Assembly: GCA_937910255.1 (NCBI GenBank)
Contig: CALEOQ010000206.1
Location: 1-10,531 of the forward strand
Length of the DNA: 10,531 nt
From: an uncultured Caulobacteraceae bacterium
GTDB lineage: Bacteria > Pseudomonadota > Alphaproteobacteria > Caulobacterales > Caulobacteraceae
Reading direction: 5' to 3'
The position numbers were made by a program, and so were the translations under genes. Each line of letters starts with the position of its first letter. Positions within the stretch are counted from its first letter, which is position 1. This document shows positions 1 to 6,390 of the stretch, in pieces. The notes beneath the pieces were generated by a model. The model was given only the letters and a program-made list of their open reading frames with translations. It was not told the DNA's origin and did no database searches.

Positions 1-639
1 GGCGGCGAGGTCATCCAGGAGCTCTATGCCGGCACCGAGGCCCAGGCCTCGACGGTCATCTCCGGGACCGAATGGCTGGAGCACCGCGGCTCGGTGGGCA
101 AGGTCCGCATGGGCGAGATGGTGGCCATGGACGAGGACGGCCATCCCCTTCCGCCCCGGGAGGTCGGCGAGATCTATATGCGCCGTCCCGAAGGCGCCGG
201 CCCCAGCTACAAATATCTCGGCGCCACGGCCAAGACCCTGCCCGGCGGCTGGGAAAGCCTGGGCGACATCGGCTGGTTCGACGAGGACGGCTATCTCTAC
301 CTGGCCGACCGCCGCACAGACATGATCCTGGTGGGCGGCTCCAACGTCTATCCGGCCGAGATCGAGGCCGCCCTGGACGAGCATGAGGCGGTGATGTCGT
401 GCGCCGTCATCGGCATTCCCGACGACGATCTGGGCAATAAGATCCACGCCATCGTCCAGGTGAGCCGGCCGACCACCGAGGCCGAGCTGCGGGACTATCT
501 CTCGACCCGGCTGGTCACCTACAAGCAGCCTAGGAGCTTCGAGTTCGTCGACGAACCCCTGCGCGACGACGCCGGCAAGGTCCGCCGCTCGGCCCTGCGC
601 GAGGCCCGGCTCGAAGCGCTGAAGGCGCAGACGGCTTAG
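1..639 (+). CDS. AMP-dependent acyl-CoA synthetase/ligase, C-terminal part (5' end outside window)
   Basis: The frame is open from base 1 and ends at TAG 637-639, giving the last 212 residues of an ANL-superfamily enzyme. These enzymes activate a carboxylic acid with ATP to an acyl-adenylate and then transfer it to CoA in the cytoplasm. Visible motifs are YAGTEA (residues 9-14, the adenylate-binding A5 motif), GDIGW (88-92, A7), and the hinge and C-terminal lid RRTDMILVGGSNVYPAEIE (104-122, A8). DDAGKVRRS follows, with the expected catalytic lysine at residue 193. The AMP-binding P-loop and most of the N-terminal domain lie upstream of the window. The substrate cannot be read from this part. 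The thiolase and DUF35 genes downstream on the same strand suggest fatty-acid, steroid-side-chain or similar acyl-CoA catabolism (inference). A palindromic repeat begins 18 bases after the stop. Confidence 0.9.
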   Translation, partial: GGEVIQELYAGTEAQASTVISGTEWLEHRGSVGKVRMGEMVAMDEDGHPLPPREVGEIYMRRPEGAGPSYKYLGATAKTLPGGWESLGDIGWFDEDGYLYLADRRTDMILVGGSNVYPAEIEAALDEHEAVMSCAVIGIPDDDLGNKIHAIVQVSRPTTEAELRDYLSTRLVTYKQPRSFEFVDEPLRDDAGKVRRSALREARLEALKAQTA

Positions 640-657
640 GCCCAGCTCCCCCACTCC

Positions 658-746
658 CCGTCACCCTCGGGCTCGTCCCGAGGGTCCCTGTCGAGGGCGG
701 GCGCGAGCGGCGCCAGGGACCCTGGGCGCAAGGCCCAGGGTGACGG
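658..746. repeat. Palindromic intergenic repeat, copy A (double-hairpin element)
   Basis: The element is bounded by CCGTCACCCT and AGGGTGACGG. Inside are two perfect 9-bp hairpins with 5-nt loops: stem 663-671/677-685 with loop CTCGT, and stem 719-727/733-741 with loop GCAAG. TCCCTG and CAGGGA flank the centre and can pair as well. The 87-bp core (659-745) has the same length and layout as copy D, and its centre resembles the reverse complement of the centre of D. It starts 18 bases after the acyl-CoA ligase stop, so it could act as a 3' mRNA structure (inference). Confidence 0.85.
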
Positions 747-783
747 TGGTGATTGGGCAAGCCCCCGCGCCGTTAGACCGCAC

Positions 784-818
784 GTCATCACCAGGGATGA
801 CACCGCGCGCCGGCGCGG
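784..818. other. Two small hairpins upstream of the thiolase gene
   Basis: GTCATC (784-789) pairs with GATGAC (796-801) around a 6-nt loop. CCGCGC (803-808) then pairs with GCGCGG (813-818) around a 4-nt loop. They lie 45 bases before the thiolase start. No U-tract follows, so they do not look like intrinsic terminators. They may be decayed repeat sequence or leader structure. No convincing -35/-10 promoter was found between here and the gene. Confidence 0.35.
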
Positions 819-862
819 ATAAGGCCAGACACATTGATCAGAACCATAATCCGGGAAGGGAC

Positions 863-2047
863 ATGAGCATTAAAGGCCAGGCCTACATCATGGGCGCCTA
901 CGAGCATCCGCTCCGCGACGCGCCCGACAAATCCACCCCCCAGATCCACGCCGAATGCGCCAAGGGCGCGCTCGAAGACGCGGGCCTGACCAAGGACGAC
1001 ATCGACGGCTATTTCTGCGCCGGCGACGCACCCGGTTTCGGGGGCTTGTCCATGATCGACTATATGGGCCTGCGGAATGTCCGCCACATGGACTCCACCG
1101 AGACCGGCGGCTCGTCCTACATCCTGCATGTGGGTCATGCGGCCCAGGCGATCGCCCAGGGCAAGTGCAAGGTGGCGTTGATCACGCTGGCCGGCCGCCC
1201 GCGGCAGCAGAAGTTCGGCGGTTTCGGCGGCGGCGGACGCCCCGGCCAACTGACCGACGGGCCCCCTGAGGCCGGCTTCGAGAACATCTACGGCGGCACC
1301 ACCCACAACACCTACGCCATGTGCGCCGCGCGCCACATGTACGAGTACGGCACCACGTCCGAGCAGCTGGCCTGGATCAAGGTGGCCGCCAGCCATCACG
1401 CCCAGTGGAACGAGCACGCCATGCTGCGTGACGTGGTCACCGTCGAGGACGTGCTGAACTCGCCGATGATCTCCGACCCGCTGCACCGGCTCGACTGCTG
1501 CGTCGTCTCCGATGGCGGCGGCGCCCTGATTGTCACCAGCCCCGAGATCGCCAAGAGCCTGAACCGGCCCAAGGTGAAGGTGATCGGCGCCGGCGAGAGC
1601 CCCAAGGGGCCCATGGGCGGCCACGACCTGGACCTCACCCATTCGGGCGCCCTGTGGTCTGGCCCCATCGCCTTCGAAGAGGCCGGCGTGAAGCCGTCCG
1701 ACATGAAGTACGCCTCGATCTATGACAGCTTCACCATCACCGTGCTGATGCAGCTGGAAGACCTGGGCTTCTGCGAAAAGGGCCAGGGCGGCAAGTTCGT
1801 CGCCGACGGCAACCTGATCTCCGGCGTGGGCAAGCTGCCCTTCAACACCGACGGCGGCGGTCTCTGCAACAACCACCCCACCAACCGCGGCGGCATCACC
1901 AAGGTGATCGAAGCCGTCCGTCAGCTGCGCGGCGAAGCCCACCCGAAGGTCCAGGTTCCCAATTGCGACCTGGCCATCGCCCACGGCACCGGCGGCTCGC
2001 TCGGCACCCGCCACGGCGCGGCCACCCTCATCATGGAACGGGAGTAG
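863..2047 (+). CDS. Thiolase-superfamily protein (SCP2-thiolase/Ltp2-like), partner of the DUF35 protein
   Basis: The protein has 394 residues, typical of the family. ATG 863 is chosen because GGAAGG (854-859) lies just upstream; the longer open frame back to 740 runs into repeat A and lacks family character. The thiolase fold shows in the N-terminal start MSIKGQAYIMGAYEHP, in GGSSYILHVGHAAQAIAQG (82-100), in YDSFTITVLMQLEDLGFC (287-304), in NNHPTNRGG (336-344) and in the C-terminal glycine loop AHGTGGSLGTRHG (373-385). The position of the acylated Cys of classical thiolases is occupied by Gly/Ser (82-85). The second Cys (C-x-G-G-G) is also missing, while a histidine (338) is kept. Such proteins include the Ltp2 aldolases, which work with DUF35 partners such as ChsH2; the tyrosine of YDSF (288) is a candidate functional residue. 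Thiolytic activity is therefore doubtful. It is probably co-transcribed with the next gene (5 bases apart). Confidence 0.88.
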   Translation: MSIKGQAYIMGAYEHPLRDAPDKSTPQIHAECAKGALEDAGLTKDDIDGYFCAGDAPGFGGLSMIDYMGLRNVRHMDSTETGGSSYILHVGHAAQAIAQGKCKVALITLAGRPRQQKFGGFGGGGRPGQLTDGPPEAGFENIYGGTTHNTYAMCAARHMYEYGTTSEQLAWIKVAASHHAQWNEHAMLRDVVTVEDVLNSPMISDPLHRLDCCVVSDGGGALIVTSPEIAKSLNRPKVKVIGAGESPKGPMGGHDLDLTHSGALWSGPIAFEEAGVKPSDMKYASIYDSFTITVLMQLEDLGFCEKGQGGKFVADGNLISGVGKLPFNTDGGGLCNNHPTNRGGITKVIEAVRQLRGEAHPKVQVPNCDLAIAHGTGGSLGTRHGAATLIMERE

Positions 2048-2052
2048 GTCCC

Positions 2053-2469
2053 ATGAGCGACACCAAAACCGCCCCTGAGGCGCAAGCCCGCAAGATCCCC
2101 GCCCCGCCGGTGACCATCGAGTCCAAGCCCTTCTGGGACGCGGCGACCGAAGGCCGCTTCCTGATCAAGCGCTGTAATGCGTGCGGCAAGGCCCACTGGT
2201 ATCCCCGGGCTATCTGCCCGATCTGCTTCTCTGACGACACGGTCTGGGAAGAGAGCCCGGGCGAAGGGGTGATCTACGCCCATTCGGTCATGCGCCGCTC
2301 GCCCACCGGCCCCTTCGCCATCGGCTATGTGACCCTGGACGAAGGCCCGGCCGTGCTGACCAACTTCGTCGACTGCGACCTGGACGCCCTGGCCATCGGC
2401 CAGCGGGTCAAGGTCAGGTTCCAGGAGACCGAGAACGGCCCGCCGGTCCCGGTGTTCAGCCCGGTCTAG
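2053..2469 (+). CDS. Zn-ribbon and OB-fold (DUF35) acyl-CoA-associated protein
   Basis: The protein has 138 residues. It begins with an N-terminal helix region carrying the family hallmark KPFWDAATEGRFLIKRC (25-41). A rubredoxin-like zinc ribbon follows, C41-x2-C44-x10-C55-x2-C58, and then a beta-rich OB-fold (about 65-138) with GEGVIYAHSVMRRS and FAIGYVTLDEGPAVLTNFVDC. DUF35 proteins form complexes with thiolase-fold enzymes and are thought to help bind or position the CoA thioester. They are not known to be catalytic alone. The start ATG 2053 has GGAG (2041-2044) upstream, which overlaps the end of the thiolase gene, and only 5 bases separate the genes. This supports an operon and a heteromeric complex (inference). 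Repeat copy B begins 21 bases after the stop. Confidence 0.92.
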   Translation: MSDTKTAPEAQARKIPAPPVTIESKPFWDAATEGRFLIKRCNACGKAHWYPRAICPICFSDDTVWEESPGEGVIYAHSVMRRSPTGPFAIGYVTLDEGPAVLTNFVDCDLDALAIGQRVKVRFQETENGPPVPVFSPV

Positions 2470-2489
2470 GGGCCGAACCGCTCTTCCGC

Positions 2490-2575
2490 CGTCACCCTCG
2501 GGCTTGACCCGGGGGTCCATGCGCACAGACCGCTGTCGGTGTGCATGGATGGCCTGGTCAAGCCGGGTCATGACG
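2490..2575. repeat. Palindromic intergenic repeat, copy B (double-hairpin element)
   Basis: This is an 86-bp element with ends CGTCA and TGACG. Arm 1 is 2494-2502/2508-2516 with loop CTTGA. Arm 2 is 2549-2557/2563-2571 with loop TCAAG. The departures from perfect pairing are all G-T (one in arm 1, two in arm 2), which would still pair as G-U in RNA. The two loops are exact reverse complements. An inner CCATGC/GCATGG pairing closes the centre. The element lies between the DUF35 gene and the lipoprotein gene and is part of a same-length subfamily with copy C. Confidence 0.85.
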
Positions 2576-2623
2576 GGACGGGGGCCAGCGCCTATGGTCG
2601 CAGATGTTCCGGAGTGCTCGCCC

Positions 2624-4255
2624 TTGCCCCTGCTTCGCCTGCGCCTGGTCGCGCCCCTCCTCGCCGCCCTGGCGCTGACCGCCTGTCAGGAGGGGCCGAG
2701 CCGCCCGGCCTGTGCGGCCGGCGAGACCTGCCTGGAGTTCGGCAACAACACCGAGCCGGCGACGCTCGACCCCCAGAAGAGCAACCTGGTCGACGAGTTC
2801 CAGGTGATCGGCGACCTCAATGTCGGCCTGACCACCGACGCGCCGGACGGCACGCCGATCCCGGCCCTGGCCGAGCGCTGGGAGACCAGCGCCGATGGTC
2901 TGGTCTGGACCTTCCACCTCCGCGAGGCCCAGTGGTCGGACGGCGCGCCGATCACGGCGGACGACTTCGTCTACGCCTATCGCCGGATCCTGGCCCCCGA
3001 GACGGCCTCGATCTACGCCTATCTGGTCTTCCTCTTGAAGAACGGCGCGGCGGTGAACGCCGGCGAGGCCGCGCCGGAAACCCTGGGCGTCCGGGCGATC
3101 GACCCGCGCACCCTGGAGCTCACCCTGGACCACCCGGCGCCCTACCTGCCGGAAATGCTCAAGCACCTGTCCTTCTTCCCGGTCCCGCAGCATGTGGTGG
3201 AAAAGCTGGGCGACGCCTGGGTGGCGCCGGGAAACTATGTGAGCAGCGGTCCCTACCAGCTCGTCTCCTGGCGGCTGGGCGAATACATCGAGGTGGAGAA
3301 GAACCCCTACTTCTGGGACGCGGACGAGGTGTGCGTCGACACCATCCGCTACTATCCCACGCCTGATCAGGTGACCGCCGAGCGTCGGGTGGCGGCGGGC
3401 GAACTCGACATCAACACCGGCTTCCAGTCCAACCGCCTGTCGCGCATCGAGGAGGCCATGCCCGGCCATGCGCGCACGCACATCTCCCTGGCCACATCCT
3501 ACCTGTCGTTCAACACCCGTGAGGTGGCCGCCTTCCGCGACCCCCGGGTGCGCAAGGCCCTGTCGGCGGCGGTGGACCGGGACTTCCTCACCGAGAAGCT
3601 GCTGCGCGCCGGCCAGGTCCCGGCCTATGCCTTCGTACCCCCGGGCACGGCCAACTATGTGGCCGATGGCCCCAAGGCGAGCTTTGCGGGCATGGGCTTC
3701 GAGGCCCGCCAGGCCCTGGCCCGCGATCTGCTGGCGCAGGCGGGCTACGGCGCCGATCGGCCGCTGGAGATCGAGATCAAGACCGGCAACACGCCGGACA
3801 CCACCCTGATCGTCCAGGCCATCCAGGCCGACTGGCAGGCCATCGGGGTCGATGTGTCCCTGGTGCAGAACGAGGGCCAGATCGCCTTCGCAGCCTATCG
3901 CATGCGGGACTTCGATGTGGGCGCCATGAGCTGGTACGCCGACTACAACGACCCGCTGACCTTCCTGGAGCTGCTGAAGTCCGACACCGGGGCGCAGAAC
4001 TATGGCGACTATGCCAATCCCCGTTACGACGCCCTGCTGGCCGCCGCCAACGCCGAGGCCGACCTTGCGGCGCGCGCCAAGATCCTCGCCGAGGCCGAGG
4101 CCCTGATGCTGGCCGAGGACGCCCTCGTGCCGATCTATTTCGTGGTCAACAAGGCCCTGGTGGCGCCCCGGGTCACCGGCTGGGTCGACAACATCGCCAA
4201 CTTCCACCGCAGCCGCTGGCTGTGCGTGGAAGGCGGCGGGCAGGGGGGCGCTTGA
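2624..4255 (+). CDS. Peptide/oligopeptide ABC transporter substrate-binding lipoprotein (SBP family 5, OppA-like)
   Basis: The product is a periplasmic, membrane-anchored binding protein of the OppA/DppA type, which captures peptides or related solutes for an ABC importer. I favour the TTG start at 2624 (543 aa). GGAG (2611-2614) lies 9 bases upstream, and this start gives a clean lipoprotein signal MPLLRLRLVAPLLAALALTAC with lipobox L-T-A-C and lipidated Cys21. ATG 2594 is possible but has no clear RBS and adds acidic residues before the signal. Family signatures are NNTEPATLDP (41-50) and, at about 81-121, ALAERW, DGLVWTFHLR, WSDG and TADDFVYAYRR. The C-terminal half has the usual DPRVRKALSAAVDR and MSWYADYNDP segments. 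No permease or ATPase gene is adjacent, so this is an orphan component and its solute is unknown. murJ starts 31 bases downstream. Confidence 0.9.
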   Translation: MPLLRLRLVAPLLAALALTACQEGPSRPACAAGETCLEFGNNTEPATLDPQKSNLVDEFQVIGDLNVGLTTDAPDGTPIPALAERWETSADGLVWTFHLREAQWSDGAPITADDFVYAYRRILAPETASIYAYLVFLLKNGAAVNAGEAAPETLGVRAIDPRTLELTLDHPAPYLPEMLKHLSFFPVPQHVVEKLGDAWVAPGNYVSSGPYQLVSWRLGEYIEVEKNPYFWDADEVCVDTIRYYPTPDQVTAERRVAAGELDINTGFQSNRLSRIEEAMPGHARTHISLATSYLSFNTREVAAFRDPRVRKALSAAVDRDFLTEKLLRAGQVPAYAFVPPGTANYVADGPKASFAGMGFEARQALARDLLAQAGYGADRPLEIEIKTGNTPDTTLIVQAIQADWQAIGVDVSLVQNEGQIAFAAYRMRDFDVGAMSWYADYNDPLTFLELLKSDTGAQNYGDYANPRYDALLAAANAEADLAARAKILAEAEALMLAEDALVPIYFVVNKALVAPRVTGWVDNIANFHRSRWLCVEGGGQGGA

Positions 4256-4286
4256 CCCCCGCCCCCCGGCGCCTCAAAGGCCCGGC

Positions 4287-5969
4287 GTGAGCCAGACCCC
4301 GCCCGCCGATTCCGCGAGAGACGTCGCCGCCCCCGGCGAGCCTGCGCCCGCCCCGTCGCCGGCGCCGCGCCGCGGGGGCATGCTGCGCTCCTCGGTGATC
4401 TTTTCAGCCCTCACCCTGTTCAGCCGGGTGCTGGGCCTGGCCCGGGATCTGGTGGTCACCGCCAAGCTGGGCGCCAGCCTGACCATCGCCGCCGACGCCT
4501 ATTATACGGCGCTGGCCTTCCCCAATCTGTTCCGCCGGATCTTCGCCGAGGGGGCCTTCGCCGCCGCCTTCGTGCCCGGCTACGCCAAGCGGCTGGAAGG
4601 CGAGGGCGAGGCCGTCGCCAACCAGTATGCGGCCGACGCCGCCGCCGGCCTGGCGGTGGTGACTGTGGCGCTCACCCTGGCGGCCCAGGGCGCCATGCCC
4701 TGGCTGATGTACGTCATCAATCCCGGCTATGTGGACGAGCCTGACAAGTTCCGGCTGGCGGTGATCCTGACCCAGATCACCATGCCCTACCTGCCCTGCA
4801 TGGCGATCGCCGCCCTGTTCTCCGGGGTGCTGAACGCGCACGGCCGGTTCATCGTCTCGGGCTTCTATCCGACCATATTGAACGTGGTCATGCTGGCGGT
4901 GGTCTGGCCGCAGGGGGACGCGATCACGGCGGCCTATGCGGCTTCGGTCGGGGTGGTGGTGGCCGGGGTCGGCCAGGCCGCTCTGGTCATCTGGGCCGCG
5001 CGGCGGGCCGGCGCCCGGGTGCGGTTCGTGCGCCCCCGGCTGACGCCGGACATGAAGGCCCTGGTGCGCCGCGCCGTGCCGGCCGCCATCGCCAACAGCG
5101 CCACCCAGATCAACATCTTCGTCTCCGGCATCCTCGCCTCGCAGGTGGCCGGCGCCCGGGTCTGGCTGAACGTCGCCGACCGGCTCTATCAACTGCCCAT
5201 GAGCCTGGTGGGCGTGGCCATCGGCGTGGCCCTGTTGCCCCGCCTCTCCCAGTCCCTGCGCCGGGGCGACGCCGCCGACGCCAAGCTGGTCATGGACCAG
5301 GGCCTGGTGTTCGGCCTGGCGCTGAGCCTGCCCGCGGCGGCCGCCCTGGTGGCCATGCCGGTCTATCTGATCGATGGCCTGTTCACCCGCGGCGCCTTCG
5401 TCTTCGCCGACGCCGCCGCCGCCGGCGCCCTCTTGTTCCACTATGGCTGGGGGACGCCGGCCTTCGTCCTGCAGCGCATCCTGCAGCCGGCCTTCTTCGC
5501 CCGCGACGACACCAGGACCCCCATGCGCTTCGCCCTGATCTCGGTGGGGGTGAACATTGTCGCCGGGGTGGCCCTGTTCTTCGTGATCGGCGTCCCCGGC
5601 ATCGCCATGGCCACCAGCCTGGCGGCCTGGATCGCGGTGATCCAGATGCTGCTGGCCCTGTGGCGGCGGGGGGATTATCGCCCGTCGGCGCAGGTGATCT
5701 CCAAGATCGTGCGGGTGGCCGCCGCCAGCCTGGTCATGGGCGCTGGCCTGGCCTTTGCGGCCGCGAACCGGGCGGCCCTCGAGGCGGTGATCGCCGGCCT
5801 CAACCTGCCGCTGATCGGCGCCAAGGAGATCGGCGTACTGAGCCTCTCTGTGGCCGGCATGGCCCTCTACGGTCTGCTGGTCCTGGTCTTCGGCGGCGTG
5901 ACGCGCGCCGAGCTGCGGGCCGCCATGACCCGCCGGGCCGGTGCTCCGCCGCCGGTGGACCTGGGGTAG
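4287..5969 (+). CDS. murJ: Lipid II flippase MurJ (MviN)
   Basis: MurJ moves the peptidoglycan precursor lipid II across the inner membrane. The protein has 560 residues and is strongly hydrophobic, with about 14 membrane segments expected for this MOP-superfamily family. The family core starts at residue 32. SRVLGLARD (46-54) carries the transmembrane arginines matching E. coli R18 and R24. DAYYTALAFPNLFRRIFAEGAFAAAFVP (70-97, split here by description only) is highly characteristic, and ADRLYQLP holds the arginine (299) that corresponds to E. coli R270. GTG 4287 is preceded by AAGG (4277-4280, 6 bases away) and adds a Pro/Ala-rich 31-residue cytoplasmic tail. ATG 4380, preceded by a G-rich stretch, is an alternative start. 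In many Alphaproteobacteria mviN/murJ lies near trpS, as here. It may share a transcript with the preceding lipoprotein gene (31-base gap). Tandem repeats C and D follow. Confidence 0.96.
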   Translation: MSQTPPADSARDVAAPGEPAPAPSPAPRRGGMLRSSVIFSALTLFSRVLGLARDLVVTAKLGASLTIAADAYYTALAFPNLFRRIFAEGAFAAAFVPGYAKRLEGEGEAVANQYAADAAAGLAVVTVALTLAAQGAMPWLMYVINPGYVDEPDKFRLAVILTQITMPYLPCMAIAALFSGVLNAHGRFIVSGFYPTILNVVMLAVVWPQGDAITAAYAASVGVVVAGVGQAALVIWAARRAGARVRFVRPRLTPDMKALVRRAVPAAIANSATQINIFVSGILASQVAGARVWLNVADRLYQLPMSLVGVAIGVALLPRLSQSLRRGDAADAKLVMDQGLVFGLALSLPAAAALVAMPVYLIDGLFTRGAFVFADAAAAGALLFHYGWGTPAFVLQRILQPAFFARDDTRTPMRFALISVGVNIVAGVALFFVIGVPGIAMATSLAAWIAVIQMLLALWRRGDYRPSAQVISKIVRVAAASLVMGAGLAFAAANRAALEAVIAGLNLPLIGAKEIGVLSLSVAGMALYGLLVLVFGGVTRAELRAAMTRRAGAPPPVDLG

Positions 5970-5997
5970 GGCTTTTCGCCCTCTTCGGCCTTCGCTT

Positions 5998-6084
5998 CGT
6001 CATGGTCGGGCTGGACCCGACCATCCATGCACACCGGTCGACCCCGGTGTTCATGGGCCCTCGGGTCAAGCCCGAGGGTGACAG
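5998..6084. repeat. Palindromic intergenic repeat, copy C (double-hairpin element)
   Basis: The left end is CGTCAT and the right end is the slightly degraded GGTGACAG. Arm 1 is a perfect 9-bp hairpin, 6002-6010/6016-6024, with loop CTGGA. Arm 2 is 6058-6065/6071-6078 with loop TCAAG. The centre (6025-6056) forms a 13-bp stem with one mismatch, CCATGCACACCGG against CCGGTGTTCATGG. The element resembles copy B in inverted orientation. It starts 28 bases after the murJ stop. Confidence 0.85.
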
Positions 6085-6123
6085 CGGATGGGGCGGCCTT
6101 CCCGGCTTTATCCAGTCCCACCG

Positions 6124-6210
6124 CGTCATCCTGGGCCTTGTGCCCAGGATCCCTCTCGACGCTTGCGCCCGCCTCGACGAGGGATGCTCGGCACAAGGCC
6201 GAGCATGACG
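6124..6210. repeat. Palindromic intergenic repeat, copy D (double-hairpin element)
   Basis: This is an 87-bp element bounded by CGTCAT and ATGACG. Arm 1 is a perfect 9-bp hairpin, 6128-6136/6142-6150, with loop CTTGT. Arm 2 is a perfect 9-bp hairpin, 6184-6192/6198-6206, with loop ACAAG. The loops are exact reverse complements although the two stems differ. TCCCTC and GAGGGA flank the centre. The central sequence is close to the reverse complement of the centre of copy A. It lies 39 bases after copy C in the murJ-trpS gap. Confidence 0.87.
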
Positions 6211-6259
6211 GGGTTTGGGGTTAAGGCGGGACTGCGCCTCAGCCCGCCCCCTTCCAGGC

Positions 6260-6287
6260 TTGCCACCGGCCCCTGGCCCGACTATGC
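6260..6287 (+). promoter_or_regulatory. Possible promoter for the trpS leader
   Basis: TTGCCA (6260-6265) and ACTATG (6281-6286) are spaced about as in the Caulobacter housekeeping promoter pattern (TTGACG-type box, 10-14 bases, then GCTANA-type box). Both boxes match only partly. A start site 6-9 bases further on would fall close to the ATG at 6296, so the leader ORF could be translated from a leaderless transcript. This rests on weak motif similarity only. Confidence 0.25.
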
Positions 6288-6343
6288 GCATCGGCATGGC
6301 TTTTCCGGCTCGGAACTCCTGGCGATGGCGCCGCGCGTCCTGA
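6284..6343 (+). CDS. Candidate Trp-rich leader peptide ORF upstream of trpS
   Basis: The short ORF ATG 6284 to TGA 6341-6343 encodes MRIGMAFPARNSWRWRRAS; an internal ATG at 6296 would give 15 residues. It contains TGG-CGA-TGG at 6320-6328, two Trp codons separated by one, and ends 84 bases before the trpS start. Trp codon clusters in short leader ORFs are the hallmark of ribosome-mediated attenuation, and in Sinorhizobium the trpL leader is leaderless. Here no Shine-Dalgarno sequence precedes either ATG, which fits only a leaderless start or no translation at all. No U-tract terminator follows. In such GC-rich sequence two nearby TGG codons could arise by chance. Treat as a hypothesis. Confidence 0.35.
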   Translation: MRIGMAFPARNSWRWRRAS

Positions 6344-6344
6344 A

Positions 6345-6390
6345 CGCCCCCTGCTAGGGGCGGCAAGCCTCTGCGCGCCGCTGGGCGCGT
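6345..6390 (+). promoter_or_regulatory. trpS leader hairpins with alternative pairing
   Basis: CGCCCC (6345-6350) pairs with GGGGCG (6357-6362) around loop CTGCTA, immediately after the leader ORF stop. GCGCGCC (6373-6379) pairs with GGCGCGT (6384-6390) around GCTG, with one G-U pair. The same 6373-6378 segment could instead pair with GCGCGT at 6333-6338 inside the leader ORF, because GCGCGTCCTGAA occurs twice (6333-6344 and 6385-6396). Neither hairpin is followed by a T-run, so this is not a standard terminator. A role in translation control or Rho-dependent control of trpS is inference. Confidence 0.3.

Noticed and set aside
788..2014. Long minus-strand open frame of about 400 codons opposite the thiolase gene
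   Set aside because: It is an exact shadow of a strongly supported plus-strand gene in GC-rich DNA. Its protein is low-complexity Gly/Ala/His/Val-rich and shows no recognisable domain.
2558..4207. Minus-strand open frame of 549 codons opposite the substrate-binding protein
   Set aside because: It is antisense to a clear family 5 binding protein, and the translation has the composition of a codon shadow without motifs. The same applies to the frames at 4404-5441 and 6239-7531.
658..6210. CRISPR array or transposon ends for the repeated palindromes
   Set aside because: The copies are scattered over more than 5 kb, differ in sequence, are not regularly spaced with unique spacers, and no transposase gene or target-site duplications were found.
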